64,000 nucleotides of DNA from Sporomusaceae bacterium (GCA_018434355.1 JAHDPL010000011.1:183334-247333); one strand, 5' to 3'. Counted from the first letter of the stretch, positions 1 through 8,355 are shown. The notes: generated from the sequence alone by a model not told the origin. Numbers and translations are program-made.

Positions 1-89
1 AGTCGAATCAACAAAAAGTTGAAAATGTAAAAAATATTACTAAACAAGTTGAAAACTTGCAGGAGAAACCGCTGTCGACTTGGAATTAA
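1..89 (+). CDS. C-terminal tail of an unknown protein (5' end outside window)
   Basis: Reading from base 3 gives 28 open codons ending in a TAA at 87-89. The residues include a run with hydrophobic positions spaced 3-3-4-3 (V, V, I, V, L) separated by K, E, N and Q, as in an amphipathic or coiled-coil helix. The base composition is AT-rich compared with the following genes. The stop lies 31 bases before the next start. Too short to assign a family; it may also be a chance open frame, but the heptad-like pattern and the stop placed just before the next ribosome site favour a real 3' end. Confidence 0.45.
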   Translation, partial: SNQQKVENVKNITKQVENLQEKPLSTWN

Positions 90-120
90 TCCATAGTATT
101 TTTTGCGAGGGAGAGTTTGT

Positions 121-771
121 ATGGAACACCGCAAAATCCCCCCAGGCCTGCAAGGGCTGATTCCGGTTGCCGACGCCATCGCGGCGGCAGTCGGGCCATA
201 CTGCGAAGTGGTTTTGCACGACATCTCGCGGCCGGAGCGATCGGTGGTCTATATGGCGGGGAATGTGACTAATCGAAGCATTGGCGCGCCGTTGACCGAC
301 ATGGTATTGCGCCGGCTCCGCGAGCAAGGCGATGCGATCAGTGATTTGCCCGGTTATCACAATGTAACGAAAGACGGCAAGACGTTGCGGTCTTCGACCA
401 CGTTCGTGCGGGATGGTCAGGGCAAGGTGATCGGCTGTCTGTGTGTGAATATCGACCAGACGCCCTTGGTGTCGTGGCGGCATTTTTTGGAGAACAGCCT
501 GTTTTCTGCGCCCGGCGAGACGAAAGAGACTTTTGCGACCGGCATGACCGAAGCGCTCAATGATATCGTCCAGTCGGTTTTGGAGAATTACGGAGGGGAT
601 CCCGGCGCTCTGACCAAGGAAGAAAAGACGTCGGTGGTGCAGCAACTTGAAGAACGCGGCGTCTTCCTGATGAAGGGATCGGTGGAGATGGTGGCGGGAA
701 TCCTTGGTGTGACGCGATACACGGTGTATAACTATATCGATGCTGTGCGCAACAAAACCGGCGAAGCATAG
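121..771 (+). CDS. YheO-type PAS-like transcriptional regulator
   Basis: The 216-residue protein has the two-part layout of the YheO family: an N-terminal PAS-like sensor (about residues 10-120, with the VLHDIS and NRSIGAPLTD segments typical of the family and a GCLCVNID strand) and a C-terminal helix-turn-helix (about 170-212, ending GVTRYTVYNYID). Such proteins are cytoplasmic DNA-binding regulators whose ligand is generally unknown. The ATG at 121 is preferred over an upstream in-frame start at 103 because GAGGGAGAG lies just ahead of it. It converges on an MFS transporter with a shared terminator between them, so its target is not obvious from position. Confidence 0.8.
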   Translation: MEHRKIPPGLQGLIPVADAIAAAVGPYCEVVLHDISRPERSVVYMAGNVTNRSIGAPLTDMVLRRLREQGDAISDLPGYHNVTKDGKTLRSSTTFVRDGQGKVIGCLCVNIDQTPLVSWRHFLENSLFSAPGETKETFATGMTEALNDIVQSVLENYGGDPGALTKEEKTSVVQQLEERGVFLMKGSVEMVAGILGVTRYTVYNYIDAVRNKTGEA

Positions 772-782
772 GCGAACAGAGT

Positions 783-816
783 AAAGAGCCTCGGTTCAAC
801 TGAGCCGAGGCTCTTT
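783..816. terminator. Bidirectional intrinsic terminator
   Basis: A 12-bp perfect stem (AAAGAGCCTCGG at 783-794 with its complement at 805-816), extendable by G-U pairs, is followed by T residues on both strands. It sits between the convergent regulator and MFS genes and overlaps the last codons of the latter. Confidence 0.85.
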
Positions 817-2007
817 TTTCGGCAATAGCCAGGCGAGGCTGAGCAATAGCAGACAGAGTGCCGCCGTCCAGTAAGCGGCATAGGGATCGATGGTCGAATT
901 GAGAATATAGCCGATAATCGGGCCAATCGCCGAACCGAGGTCGATGGCGAGCGAGTAGGCTGTCAACACCAGTACTTTGGAGGTGCGCGTCGCCGCGTCG
1001 GCTGCCACTGCATCGGTAAGCGTGGTCAGGGCTGTCGCAGTGACCTGCACGCCCATGACGGCAAGCAACCATGGCCACAAAGGGATATCCAGCGGCAACA
1101 GGCAAAAAAGCAGCGTTGCCAGCAACAGAGACAGCAGCAAAGTCTTTTTTCGTCCGTGGCGGCCGTCGGACTTTATGCCGACCCAGGGCGCCAACCAGGG
1201 TTCCCAGGCCCAACGGATTGCTTGCAAAATGCCGGCCAGTGAGGCCGCGCCGAAGGCAAACCCAAGTAAATGGACGGTGGAGGAGTTGTGGGTTTCTACC
1301 AGATAACTCAAGGTGGCGGTGAAGATCCCCTGATAGATCATCGCTACGACGGCGCCGGTGGTCAAGGCCAACAAGATGACGGAATCACGCCAAAGCACAC
1401 CGATCGGGGCGGAGTCTTCCGTTTTGGCGGTGCTTTGATTTTTTGCGGCAGGAACATGCCAAAACGCGGCCGGAATCGCTGACAGCGTGATTGCGCTGAA
1501 AAAAAGCGCCGTAGCGGTGAGGCCGAACAGGTCGGCGATAAAACCGCCTGCCAGCATTCCGGCCAGGCTACCCAGCCGGTACAGGCCGTTAAACACGCCC
1601 ATGCAGTGTCCCCGGTTGGTATCGCCGGCGCAATCGGCGATTGCAAAAAATGAGCCGAGGCGTAGAAACGCCCAGGCGACTCCCCAGATGCAGCGAATCA
1701 GCAGCAAGGGATAGAAGCCTTTGACGAAGCCATACGACAGGGTGGTCAACAAGGCCAGCACTGCCGCGATCAGTACGCCCTGCCGCGTGCTGATCCGTTG
1801 ATAAACCCAGCCGACCAGAGGATTTAACGGCAGCCGGACCAAACGGTTGGCGGAAAGCAAAATCCCGACCTCCCAGAGTGATTCCAGGCCGAATTCGCGC
1901 CAATGCGTCGGCATCACAATATAGAGCATCGAGTCGCCGACCAGACAGGCGGCGGTGAGCAGGGCCAGCACGATGACAGGCCTGATTTGCGGGTCGTATT
2001 TAAACAT
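796..2007 (-). CDS. MFS transporter
   Basis: The 403-residue protein is almost wholly hydrophobic with about 12 predicted membrane segments and the loop 2-3 motif of the major facilitator superfamily in degenerate form (NPLVGWVYQRIS, about residues 63-74). A central loop near residues 190-200 (AAKNQSTAKTEDS) separates two six-helix halves, the usual MFS pattern. The substrate cannot be read from sequence; drug or small-metabolite efflux is the common role of similar single-gene MFS proteins. It is transcribed alone, divergent from the flavoprotein gene at 2151. The ATG at 2007 has only a weak ribosome site. Confidence 0.75.
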   Translation of the reverse strand: MFKYDPQIRPVIVLALLTAACLVGDSMLYIVMPTHWREFGLESLWEVGILLSANRLVRLPLNPLVGWVYQRISTRQGVLIAAVLALLTTLSYGFVKGFYPLLLIRCIWGVAWAFLRLGSFFAIADCAGDTNRGHCMGVFNGLYRLGSLAGMLAGGFIADLFGLTATALFFSAITLSAIPAAFWHVPAAKNQSTAKTEDSAPIGVLWRDSVILLALTTGAVVAMIYQGIFTATLSYLVETHNSSTVHLLGFAFGAASLAGILQAIRWAWEPWLAPWVGIKSDGRHGRKKTLLLSLLLATLLFCLLPLDIPLWPWLLAVMGVQVTATALTTLTDAVAADAATRTSKVLVLTAYSLAIDLGSAIGPIIGYILNSTIDPYAAYWTAALCLLLLSLAWLLPKKEPRLS

Positions 2008-2150
2008 ATCTATACTATCCCATCTTTGCTGGAAATTGGCAAGAGCAGGGAGCTGTTGCTGCTTTTATGTAATTGTAGGCCGGGAGGCAGGTTCAGCAGC
2101 GCCTGTGTTGAATACTAAGGGAGATGGAATTTTCCTGGAGGGGATATTGT

Positions 2151-2618
2151 ATGTTTCGTGAACTGCGACGCTGCGAAAAACTGATGCCAGATGCGGCGGC
2201 AAGAAAAATCCTTGCCGAGGCCGAATACGGAACGTTGGCGACGATGGGGCAAGATGGCTATCCATATGCGACGCCGCTGAACTTTGTCTTGCAAGAAAAC
2301 ACCATTTATTTTCACACGGCGCTGACAGGGCATAAACTGGACAACATCGACTTCATTCCCCGCGTCTGTTTTTCGGTGGTGGGGTATCATAAATTGCTGG
2401 CGGATAAGTTTGATACGGAATATGACAGCGTGACGGTGTACGGGACCGCGGCAAAAGTTGTCGATCCGGCGGAAAAAAGGCAGGCACTGCTGGCTTTGGT
2501 AGAAAAGTACTCAAACGAGTGGCGCGAACAGGGACTTGAATATATTGACGGCGGTAGCTGCGGCGCGCATGTCTATAAGATTGACATCCAGCATATGACT
2601 GGGAAAATCGGCCGTTAA
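2151..2618 (+). CDS. Pyridoxamine 5'-phosphate oxidase family protein (NimA-like)
   Basis: The 155-residue product carries the split-barrel FMN-binding fold signature: an N-terminal helix, then GTLATMGQDGYPYATPLNFV, then an IYFHTALTGHKLDNI segment. This matches the NimA/PNPOx-like subgroup of small flavin proteins, some of which reduce nitro groups while many have no known substrate. The ATG at 2151 follows GGAGGGG at good distance; an in-frame ATG at 2124 sits directly against its purine run and is less likely. It lies 23 bases before the sigma-54 activator gene and may be co-transcribed with it. Confidence 0.8.
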   Translation: MFRELRRCEKLMPDAAARKILAEAEYGTLATMGQDGYPYATPLNFVLQENTIYFHTALTGHKLDNIDFIPRVCFSVVGYHKLLADKFDTEYDSVTVYGTAAKVVDPAEKRQALLALVEKYSNEWREQGLEYIDGGSCGAHVYKIDIQHMTGKIGR

Positions 2619-2641
2619 CCGGTTGGTCGGGGAGGAACGCT

Positions 2642-4021
2642 ATGAGCGTGGGTAAAAACATCCTTGACGCCGCCTCTTTGGCGAAATGGTCGATCGACAT
2701 CTTTGATTCGTTGAATGAGGGGTTGTTGATTGCCGACGCCGAGGGTATTGTCCAGTATGTCAACAAGCAATACCTGCGGATTATCGGCCGCGAGGTCGAA
2801 GAAATCCTGTTCCGCAAATTGGCCGAAGTGCGGCCCGGCGCCATGCTGCCCAGCGTGATCAAGACCGGTCAGGCGATGAACGGCGTCTATCGGACCGACG
2901 GAAAAGTCGAATACATCGTCGATATGTCGCCGATTGTCGTGGCTGGCGAAATTATCGGCGGCGTTTCGATTATCCGCGATATCACCGAAGCAAAAAAGAT
3001 GTCGGAAGAGCTTGGCAAAGCCAAAAACACGCTGCTGGACTTGCAGGGAACCGTCAAAGGCATTCTCAGCGCCAAATACACGTTCGATGATCTGATATAT
3101 TGCAGCGAGGCGTTTGGCGCCTGTGTGGCGCTGGCCGAACGGGCTGCATTATCCGATGCCAACATCGTTTTGCAGGGCGAAAGCGGCTCAGGCAAAGAGT
3201 TGATCGCCCAGGGCATCCATAATGCCAGTGCGCGCAAACACCGACCGTTCGTTGCGATCAACTGCGCGGCAGTCCCGGCCGGGTTGCTGGAAAGCGAGCT
3301 GTTCGGCCATACCGAAGGTTCGTTCACCGGGTCTAAGAAGGGCGGAAAACCGGGTCTGTTGCAGCTGGCCGACGGCGGGACGCTTTTCCTTGATGAAATC
3401 GGCGACATGGGCAATGACCTGCAGGCGAAACTGTTGCGTGTTCTGCAGGAAAAGACGGTGCGGCGGGTCGGCGGCTTTGCCGAACAACGGATCGATATCC
3501 GGGTGGTTTGCGCCACCCATCAAGACCTGGAACTGATGGTGGCGAAAAATACATTCCGTCAGGATTTGTATTATCGGGTGAACGTGTTTCAGATCAATTT
3601 GCCGCCGCTGCGAAAACGCAAAGAGGATATCCCGCTATTGGCGAGGTATTTTGCCGAAAACCACCGCAACCCTAAAAAGGAACCGATCAGCATCAGCCCG
3701 GAAGTGGTGCGTATATTGCAGGAATATGACTGGCCGGGCAATGTGCGCGACTTGAAAAACACGATCGAATTTTGCTGCACGATGAGTTCCGGCAAACAGA
3801 TTCTGCCGGAACATTTACCGCAACGACTCCGTTTGCAGACGAATCCGATGTTGCATTTCATGACCGGCGGCACGTTGGCGCAGCGGGTCAGCGAATTTGA
3901 ACGGCAAAACATCTTAGAGCTGCTAAAAGAGCATGGCGAATCGACCGAAGGCAAGAAAAAAGTCGCGGCCATTCTGGGAATATCGATTGCCGGTCTGTAT
4001 CGTCGGTTAAGAAATCACTGA
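2642..4021 (+). CDS. Sigma-54-dependent activator, PAS-AAA-Fis architecture
   Basis: The 459-residue protein has a PAS sensor (about 14-115), a linker helix, a sigma-54 AAA+ domain (about 150-375; Walker A GESGSGKE near 179, Walker B GGTLFLDEIGD near 250, ELDWPGNVR-like motif read as EYDWPGNVRDL) and a C-terminal Fis-type helix-turn-helix (about 430-459). The sigma-54 contact loop reads GSFTGS instead of the usual GAFTGA. Such proteins bind upstream sites and open sigma-54 promoters; the PAS domain probably senses a small molecule. A near-consensus sigma-54 promoter lies 157 bases past the stop, in front of the CitMHS-AtuA operon, so that operon is the likely target. Confidence 0.9.
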   Translation: MSVGKNILDAASLAKWSIDIFDSLNEGLLIADAEGIVQYVNKQYLRIIGREVEEILFRKLAEVRPGAMLPSVIKTGQAMNGVYRTDGKVEYIVDMSPIVVAGEIIGGVSIIRDITEAKKMSEELGKAKNTLLDLQGTVKGILSAKYTFDDLIYCSEAFGACVALAERAALSDANIVLQGESGSGKELIAQGIHNASARKHRPFVAINCAAVPAGLLESELFGHTEGSFTGSKKGGKPGLLQLADGGTLFLDEIGDMGNDLQAKLLRVLQEKTVRRVGGFAEQRIDIRVVCATHQDLELMVAKNTFRQDLYYRVNVFQINLPPLRKRKEDIPLLARYFAENHRNPKKEPISISPEVVRILQEYDWPGNVRDLKNTIEFCCTMSSGKQILPEHLPQRLRLQTNPMLHFMTGGTLAQRVSEFERQNILELLKEHGESTEGKKKVAAILGISIAGLYRRLRNH

Positions 4022-4105
4022 GCCGTTATTGAATTCGCAAAAATGATAATAAGCCCTTTCCATTTTCATTTTTGATAATTGACTTGCTGTTGGCTTATGA
4101 ATGAG

Positions 4106-4116
4106 CTTGCGGCAAG
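4106..4116. promoter_or_regulatory. Candidate activator-binding dyad
   Basis: CTTGCGGCAAG is a perfect 5+1+5 palindrome lying 74 bases upstream of the -24 element of the sigma-54 promoter at 4178, a normal distance for an enhancer-type site. Binding by the adjacent activator is inferred only from position. Confidence 0.4.
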
Positions 4117-4177
4117 TTTTTCTTTTGCATTTCATGTCAAATTTGATAAAAATATTGGTGTTTGCCGTGGTTTTGGC

Positions 4178-4194
4178 TTGGCACGGAACTTGCA
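4178..4194 (+). promoter_or_regulatory. Sigma-54 promoter of the CitMHS-AtuA operon
   Basis: TTGGCACGGAACTTGCA matches the sigma-54 consensus TGGCAC-N5-TTGC, with GG at 4180-4181 and GC at 4192-4193, exactly 12 bases apart. A start near 4205 would give a leader of roughly 30 bases before the CitMHS gene. Confidence 0.9.
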
Positions 4195-4232
4195 AAAACT
4201 ATATGGCAAAATAGACAAAGGGGGATTCGACC

Positions 4233-5531
4233 ATGCTTTCGTTTTGGGGATTTTGTATTATTCTAGCTCTGTTGGCGCTGATCATGACCAAACGCGCCTC
4301 GGTCATCGTGGCGTTGGTCGCCGTGCCGATGATTTTTGGTGCTTTGGCCGGGTTCGGTCCGAAGCTGGGCGCGTTTGCTTTTGACGGCATCAAAAGCGTA
4401 GCGCCGGTAGGAGTCATGTTGACTTTCGCGATTCTTTATTTTGGCGTGATGAATGACACCGGCATGTTTGATCCGGCAATCAAGCGGATCATCAAGTACG
4501 GTGGCGGCGACCCGGTAAAAGTGGCGGTGGGAACGGCGATCATCGCTATGCTCGCCCATCTGGACGGCTCCGGCGCCTCCACATTCCTGATCGCGGTACC
4601 TGCCATGCTGCCGATTTACGACAAACTCGGCATGGATCGCAAGGTGCTGACCTGCATCGTGGCCATGGGAGCAGGCACGATGAACATGTTGCCCTGGGGC
4701 GGCCCGACACTGCGGGCGGCCAGCTCGCTGCAGCTGAACATGACCGAACTTTTTAACCCGGTCATTCCGGCCCAGATTGCCGGCTTGCTGGCGGTATTGT
4801 TCTTCAGCTACTGGCTGGGTCGTAAAGAACGGGCCCGGATCGGTGTCGGCCATGTCGGCGATGATCTGGAAGTGACGATTGGCGACGAGGCGGCGGCCAA
4901 GCTGAAACGGCCCCATTTGGTCTGGTTTAATGTTCTGTTGACGGTAGTGGCGATTGTCGCTCTGGTGCAGGGGAAACTGATCCCGCTGCCAGTGGTGTTC
5001 ATGCTGGCGCTGGTGATTGCGCTGGTTGTCAATTATCCCGAAGTAAAAATGCAGCAGGAACGGATCGTGGCGCAGGGAAAATCGGCCGTGTTCATGATTG
5101 CGATCATTTTCGCCGCTGGCATCTTCACCGGCATTCTCACCAAATCCGGCATGATCAAGGCGATGGCCAGCACGATGGTTTCCTTTGTCCCGGCAAGCTT
5201 TGGCGGTCATTTGCCGGTCTTTACCGCAATCACTTCGATGCCGGCCAGTTTGTTGTTCGATCCCGACTCCTACTATTTCGGCATTTTGCCGGTTTTGGCC
5301 ACGGCGGCCGAAGCGATGGGCGTAGCCAAGATCGAAGTCGCCCGGGCGGCAATCCTGGGCCAGATGACAACCGGCTTTCCTGTGAGTCCCTTGACGGCTT
5401 CGACCTTCCTGTTGGTCGGACTGGCCAGCGTCGATCTGGGCGAACATCAGAAATTCACGATTCCCTATGTTTTTGCCACGACCATCGTGATGACCGTTGT
5501 TGCGGTGGTTACGGGAGCATTCCGATTCTAG
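4233..5531 (+). CDS. CitMHS-family organic acid symporter
   Basis: The 432-residue membrane protein has about 12 hydrophobic segments and segments typical of the CitMHS family: GVMNDTGMFDPAIKRII near residues 70-86, LDGSGASTFLI near 110-120 and NMLPWGGPTLRAAS near 152-165. Known members carry metal-citrate or other carboxylates with protons. It begins with ATG after AAAGGGGG and is first in a three-gene operon with the AtuA pair, expressed from the sigma-54 promoter at 4178. The pairing suggests import of the carboxylate that the AtuA proteins act on; citrate itself is not established. Confidence 0.88.
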   Translation: MLSFWGFCIILALLALIMTKRASVIVALVAVPMIFGALAGFGPKLGAFAFDGIKSVAPVGVMLTFAILYFGVMNDTGMFDPAIKRIIKYGGGDPVKVAVGTAIIAMLAHLDGSGASTFLIAVPAMLPIYDKLGMDRKVLTCIVAMGAGTMNMLPWGGPTLRAASSLQLNMTELFNPVIPAQIAGLLAVLFFSYWLGRKERARIGVGHVGDDLEVTIGDEAAAKLKRPHLVWFNVLLTVVAIVALVQGKLIPLPVVFMLALVIALVVNYPEVKMQQERIVAQGKSAVFMIAIIFAAGIFTGILTKSGMIKAMASTMVSFVPASFGGHLPVFTAITSMPASLLFDPDSYYFGILPVLATAAEAMGVAKIEVARAAILGQMTTGFPVSPLTASTFLLVGLASVDLGEHQKFTIPYVFATTIVMTVVAVVTGAFRF

Positions 5532-5552
5532 AGGAAATTTGAGGTGAGAGAC

Positions 5553-6890
5553 ATGAAAAAAATCAGACTGGGTTCCGGCGCCGGCTATTCCGGCGACCGG
5601 ATTGAACCGGCAGTGGAGCTGGCCGAAAAAGGCGATATTCAGTATTTGTGCTTTGAGTGCCTGGCGGAGCGCACGATCGCGATAGCCCAACAGGCAAAGA
5701 TGAAAGACCCCGCCCAAGGCTATGATGCACTGTTGGCGGCGCGGATGCAGGCGGTTTTGCCGGTTTGTCACAAGAAAGGCATCAAAATCATCACCAACAT
5801 GGGCGCAGCCAATCCGCAGGCCGGCGCGGCAAAAATCAAACAGATCGCTGAAAAACTGAATATCCGGGGTCTCAAGATTGCTGCAGTCAGCGGTGACGAT
5901 GTGCTGGCCGCAATTCGCGACCAGGAGCTGACCATCGAAGAAACCGGCGCCAAGTTATCGACGATCAAGGATAAACTGGTATCGGCCAATGCCTATCTGG
6001 GTGTGGCGCCGATTATCGAAGCGCTGCAGGCCGGAGCTGATATCGTGATCACCGGTCGGGTGGCCGACCCGGCGCTGTTCATTGCACCGCTTGTCTATGA
6101 GTTTGGCTGGTCACTCGAAGACTGGAACCTGATGGGTCAGGCGACGGTGATCGGACATCTGCTGGAATGCGCCGGACAGGTAACCGGCGGCTATTTCTCC
6201 GACCCGGGTTTCAAAGATGTGCCGGGGGTGGGTCAGCTCGGTTTTCCAATCGCCGAAGTCGGCGCCGATGGCTCCGTGGTGATCACCAAGGTGGAATCTG
6301 CCGGCGGGATGGTCACGCTGGCCACCTGCAAAGAGCAACTGCTGTATGAAATCCATAACCCGAAAACCTATTTCACACCGGATGTCGTTGCTGATTTTAC
6401 CGGGGTGAAGATGGAGCAGATTGCCAAAGATCAGGTCAGCGTGAGCGGCGGGGCCGGTGCGGCCAAGACAGGGCTGCTCAAAGTATCGCTAGGTTATGTG
6501 GACAGTTATATCGGCGAAGGCCAGATCAGCTATGCCGGGCCCGGCGCGGTCAATCGGGGCCGGTTGGCGCTGGATATCGTCAAGCAGCGGCTGGAGTTCA
6601 TGGGCGTCAAAATGCAGGAGAGCCGCTATGATTTGATGGGTGTCGATTCGCTGCATGGCGAAAAACTGTCAGCTGGGCACGATCCCTATGAAGTAAGAGT
6701 GCGGGTGACCGGGCGGACGGAAACGATGGCGGAGGCGGTCCGGATCGGCAACGAAGTGGAGACGCTATATACCAACGGTCCGGCTGGCGGCGGCGGCGCC
6801 TGGAAATCGGCCCGTGAAGTGGTGGCAATGGTTTCGGTGATTGTGCCGGATTCGGTCGTCAATTATTCTGTGCAATACGAGGTGATCTAG
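5553..6890 (+). CDS. Acyclic terpene utilisation AtuA family protein (DUF1446)
   Basis: The 445-residue protein shows the AtuA/DUF1446 hallmarks: an N-terminal GSGAGYSGDR loop, YLCFECLAERT near residue 33-43, ITNMGAANP near 79-87, ADIVITGRVADPAL near 165-178 and a glycine-rich NGPAGGGGAW near the end. AtuA acts in the terpene/leucine-type branched acid route of Pseudomonas but its exact reaction is unresolved. In Pseudomonas-type proteins this region is fused to a roughly 100-residue tail; here the tail is the next gene. ATG at 5553 follows GAGGTGAG; a GTG at 5544 is possible. Confidence 0.85.
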   Translation: MKKIRLGSGAGYSGDRIEPAVELAEKGDIQYLCFECLAERTIAIAQQAKMKDPAQGYDALLAARMQAVLPVCHKKGIKIITNMGAANPQAGAAKIKQIAEKLNIRGLKIAAVSGDDVLAAIRDQELTIEETGAKLSTIKDKLVSANAYLGVAPIIEALQAGADIVITGRVADPALFIAPLVYEFGWSLEDWNLMGQATVIGHLLECAGQVTGGYFSDPGFKDVPGVGQLGFPIAEVGADGSVVITKVESAGGMVTLATCKEQLLYEIHNPKTYFTPDVVADFTGVKMEQIAKDQVSVSGGAGAAKTGLLKVSLGYVDSYIGEGQISYAGPGAVNRGRLALDIVKQRLEFMGVKMQESRYDLMGVDSLHGEKLSAGHDPYEVRVRVTGRTETMAEAVRIGNEVETLYTNGPAGGGGAWKSAREVVAMVSVIVPDSVVNYSVQYEVI

Positions 6891-6891
6891 G

Positions 6892-7203
6892 ATGAAACTG
6901 CGAGAACTGGCGCACTCACGCACCGGCGACAAAGGGAACACTTCAAATATTTCGGTGATCGCCTACGATCCGGCCAACTACGAACTGCTGGAAAAGCAGG
7001 TCACCGCAGCCCGGGTCAAGCAGTTTTTCGACGGGGTCGTTTTAGGCGACGTCGTCCGCTATGAACTGCCGAACATCGGTGCGCTGAACTTTGTCATGTT
7101 TCAGGCGCTTGGCGGTGGCGTGACCCGCACGTTGGCCCTGGATATCCACGGCAAGTCGTTTAGCTCGGCCTTGATGGAAATGGAGATATCAGAGAATCTA
7201 TAA
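6892..7203 (+). CDS. AtuA-related C-terminal domain protein
   Basis: The 103-residue protein begins MKLRELAHSRTGDKGNTSN, the signature of the domain found at the C-terminus of full-length AtuA, and continues with a LPNIGALNFVMFQALGGG segment. It starts one base after the stop of the larger AtuA-family gene (the TAG and ATG are separated by a single G), implying translational coupling and a two-subunit form of what is one chain elsewhere. It ends the sigma-54-driven operon. Confidence 0.85.
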   Translation: MKLRELAHSRTGDKGNTSNISVIAYDPANYELLEKQVTAARVKQFFDGVVLGDVVRYELPNIGALNFVMFQALGGGVTRTLALDIHGKSFSSALMEMEISENL

Positions 7204-7307
7204 GAAATACTGAATAAATTCGAGCATTGTCGATTTTCACCTAAATTCGTATCGTCATGCAGCAACTTCCTGACGGACTAAAATGCTCCATCCGTCGCAT
7301 TAGTCCT

Positions 7308-7331
7308 AAAATCAACGTCCATGTTGATTTT
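7308..7331. repeat. Perfect inverted repeat in intergenic region
   Basis: AAAATCAAC and GTTGATTTT form a perfect 9-bp stem with the six-base loop GTCCAT. It lies inside the larger inverted repeat of 7244-7363. It lacks a T-tract so it is not a typical terminator. Confidence 0.7.
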
Positions 7332-7480
7332 CCTAATTGACATCGCTGCATGGACGACGAATTATACGGTTCGAATCAAACATGCTCTTCATTATTTCAG
7401 TATTTCTCCTGAGAGAAGCTGAACATCTTCGTTATTTCAGCTACTCCCCAAAACCAACGAGCTACAATCCACGCAAAAAT

Positions 7481-7519
7481 CCTGCCCCTGCCGATTCGTC
7501 GGCGGGCGCAGGTTTTTTT
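7481..7519 (+). terminator. Intrinsic terminator upstream of exonuclease III
   Basis: CCTGCCCCTGCCGA pairs with TCGGCGGGCGCAGG (two imperfect positions) across a TTCG-like loop and is followed by seven T. It would end transcripts arriving from the AtuA operon or from a promoter within the hairpin region. Confidence 0.75.
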
Positions 7520-7602
7520 GCTGCCGCGCTACCGCAAGCTGAAGAGGGATTGTCGCATCAGCGGAGAATCAATCAATATCAGAGAATAGAGGAGTGACCG
7601 AT

Positions 7603-8355
7603 TTGAAACTGGTGTCCTGGAATGTGAACGGGCTGCGGGCTTGCATCAACAAAGGATTCAACGACTTCTTCACTGCTGCCGCGGCCGATATCGTATGTCT
7701 GCAGGAAACCAAGATGCAGCAGGGGCAGGCCGAAGTCAATTTCCCCGGCTATGAACAGTTTTGGCACAGCGCTGAAAAGAAGGGCTACTCCGGAACGGCT
7801 GTGTTCACCAAGCATCAGCCTCTGTCTGTCGCTTGCGGTATGGGAATTGCCGAACACGACCAGGAAGGGCGGATCATTACCCTGGAATTCGACGATTTCC
7901 AGTTAGTCAACGTATACACGCCGAATTCGCAGCGCGGCTTGACCCGCCTGGAATACCGGATGCAGTGGGAAGATGCATTTCGCGGCCATGTCGGACGGCT
8001 GGCGGCGAACAAGCCGGTGATCATCTGCGGTGACCTGAATGTCGCCCATCAGGAGATCGATATCAAAAATCCGGCTTCAAATAAGAACAATGCAGGATTC
8101 ACCCAGCAAGAGCGCGACAAGATGACTGAACTGCTGGAATCCGGACTGACGGACAGTTTCCGCCATCTTTACCCAGAGCGGCGCGACGCCTATTCCTGGT
8201 GGTCCTATATGTCCAATGCCCGCGAACGCAACATCGGTTGGCGGATCGATTACTTCCTGGTTTCCAGCCGGCTCGACCAGGAGATCCGGGAAGCGGCGAT
8301 TCTGCCTGAGGTCATGGGCAGCGACCACTGCCCGGTCGTATTGGAGATTTTTTAA
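7603..8355 (+). CDS. xthA: Exodeoxyribonuclease III
   Basis: The 250-residue protein has the endonuclease/exonuclease/phosphatase fold with all ExoIII landmarks: KLVSWNVNGLRA at the start, IVCLQETKMQ near residue 30, a YSGTAVFTK segment near 60, VNVYTPNSQ near 100, CGDLNVAHQEIDI near 142-154, IDYFLVS near 220 and the catalytic GSDHCPVV at the end. It repairs abasic sites and trims 3' ends. The frame is open from a GTG at 7594, but GAGGAG overlaps that codon and sits eight bases ahead of TTG 7603, which is taken as the start. Confidence 0.93.
   Translation: MKLVSWNVNGLRACINKGFNDFFTAAAADIVCLQETKMQQGQAEVNFPGYEQFWHSAEKKGYSGTAVFTKHQPLSVACGMGIAEHDQEGRIITLEFDDFQLVNVYTPNSQRGLTRLEYRMQWEDAFRGHVGRLAANKPVIICGDLNVAHQEIDIKNPASNKNNAGFTQQERDKMTELLESGLTDSFRHLYPERRDAYSWWSYMSNARERNIGWRIDYFLVSSRLDQEIREAAILPEVMGSDHCPVVLEIF

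Larger units (their letters stand above)
7204..7602. other. Hairpin-rich intergenic region with no gene
   Basis: About 400 bases between the AtuA operon and exonuclease III. They hold an outer imperfect inverted repeat (7244-7263 with 7345-7363), two competing stems inside it (7272-7276/7291-7296 and 7275-7286/7297-7306), a perfect 9-bp stem (7308-7316/7323-7331), a further small hairpin near 7397-7424, a near-identical 11-base direct repeat (TTC[A/G]TTATTTCAG) and a terminator at 7481. An 86-codon open frame crosses all of these and is not believed. The region could be a small mobile repeat, a structured RNA or an RNA leader. Confidence 0.6.

Noticed and set aside
4079..4384. 101-codon plus-strand frame before the CitMHS gene
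   Set aside because: It crosses the sigma-54 promoter and overlaps the real gene out of frame.
4263..5771. 502-codon minus-strand frame opposite the CitMHS gene
   Set aside because: It is the reverse-frame shadow of a high-GC membrane gene and is rich in H, R and Q with no domain.
7337..7597. 86-codon open frame between the AtuA operon and exonuclease III
   Set aside because: It runs through several hairpins and the terminator at 7481, has no family features and would end on the ribosome site of exonuclease III; treated as non-coding.
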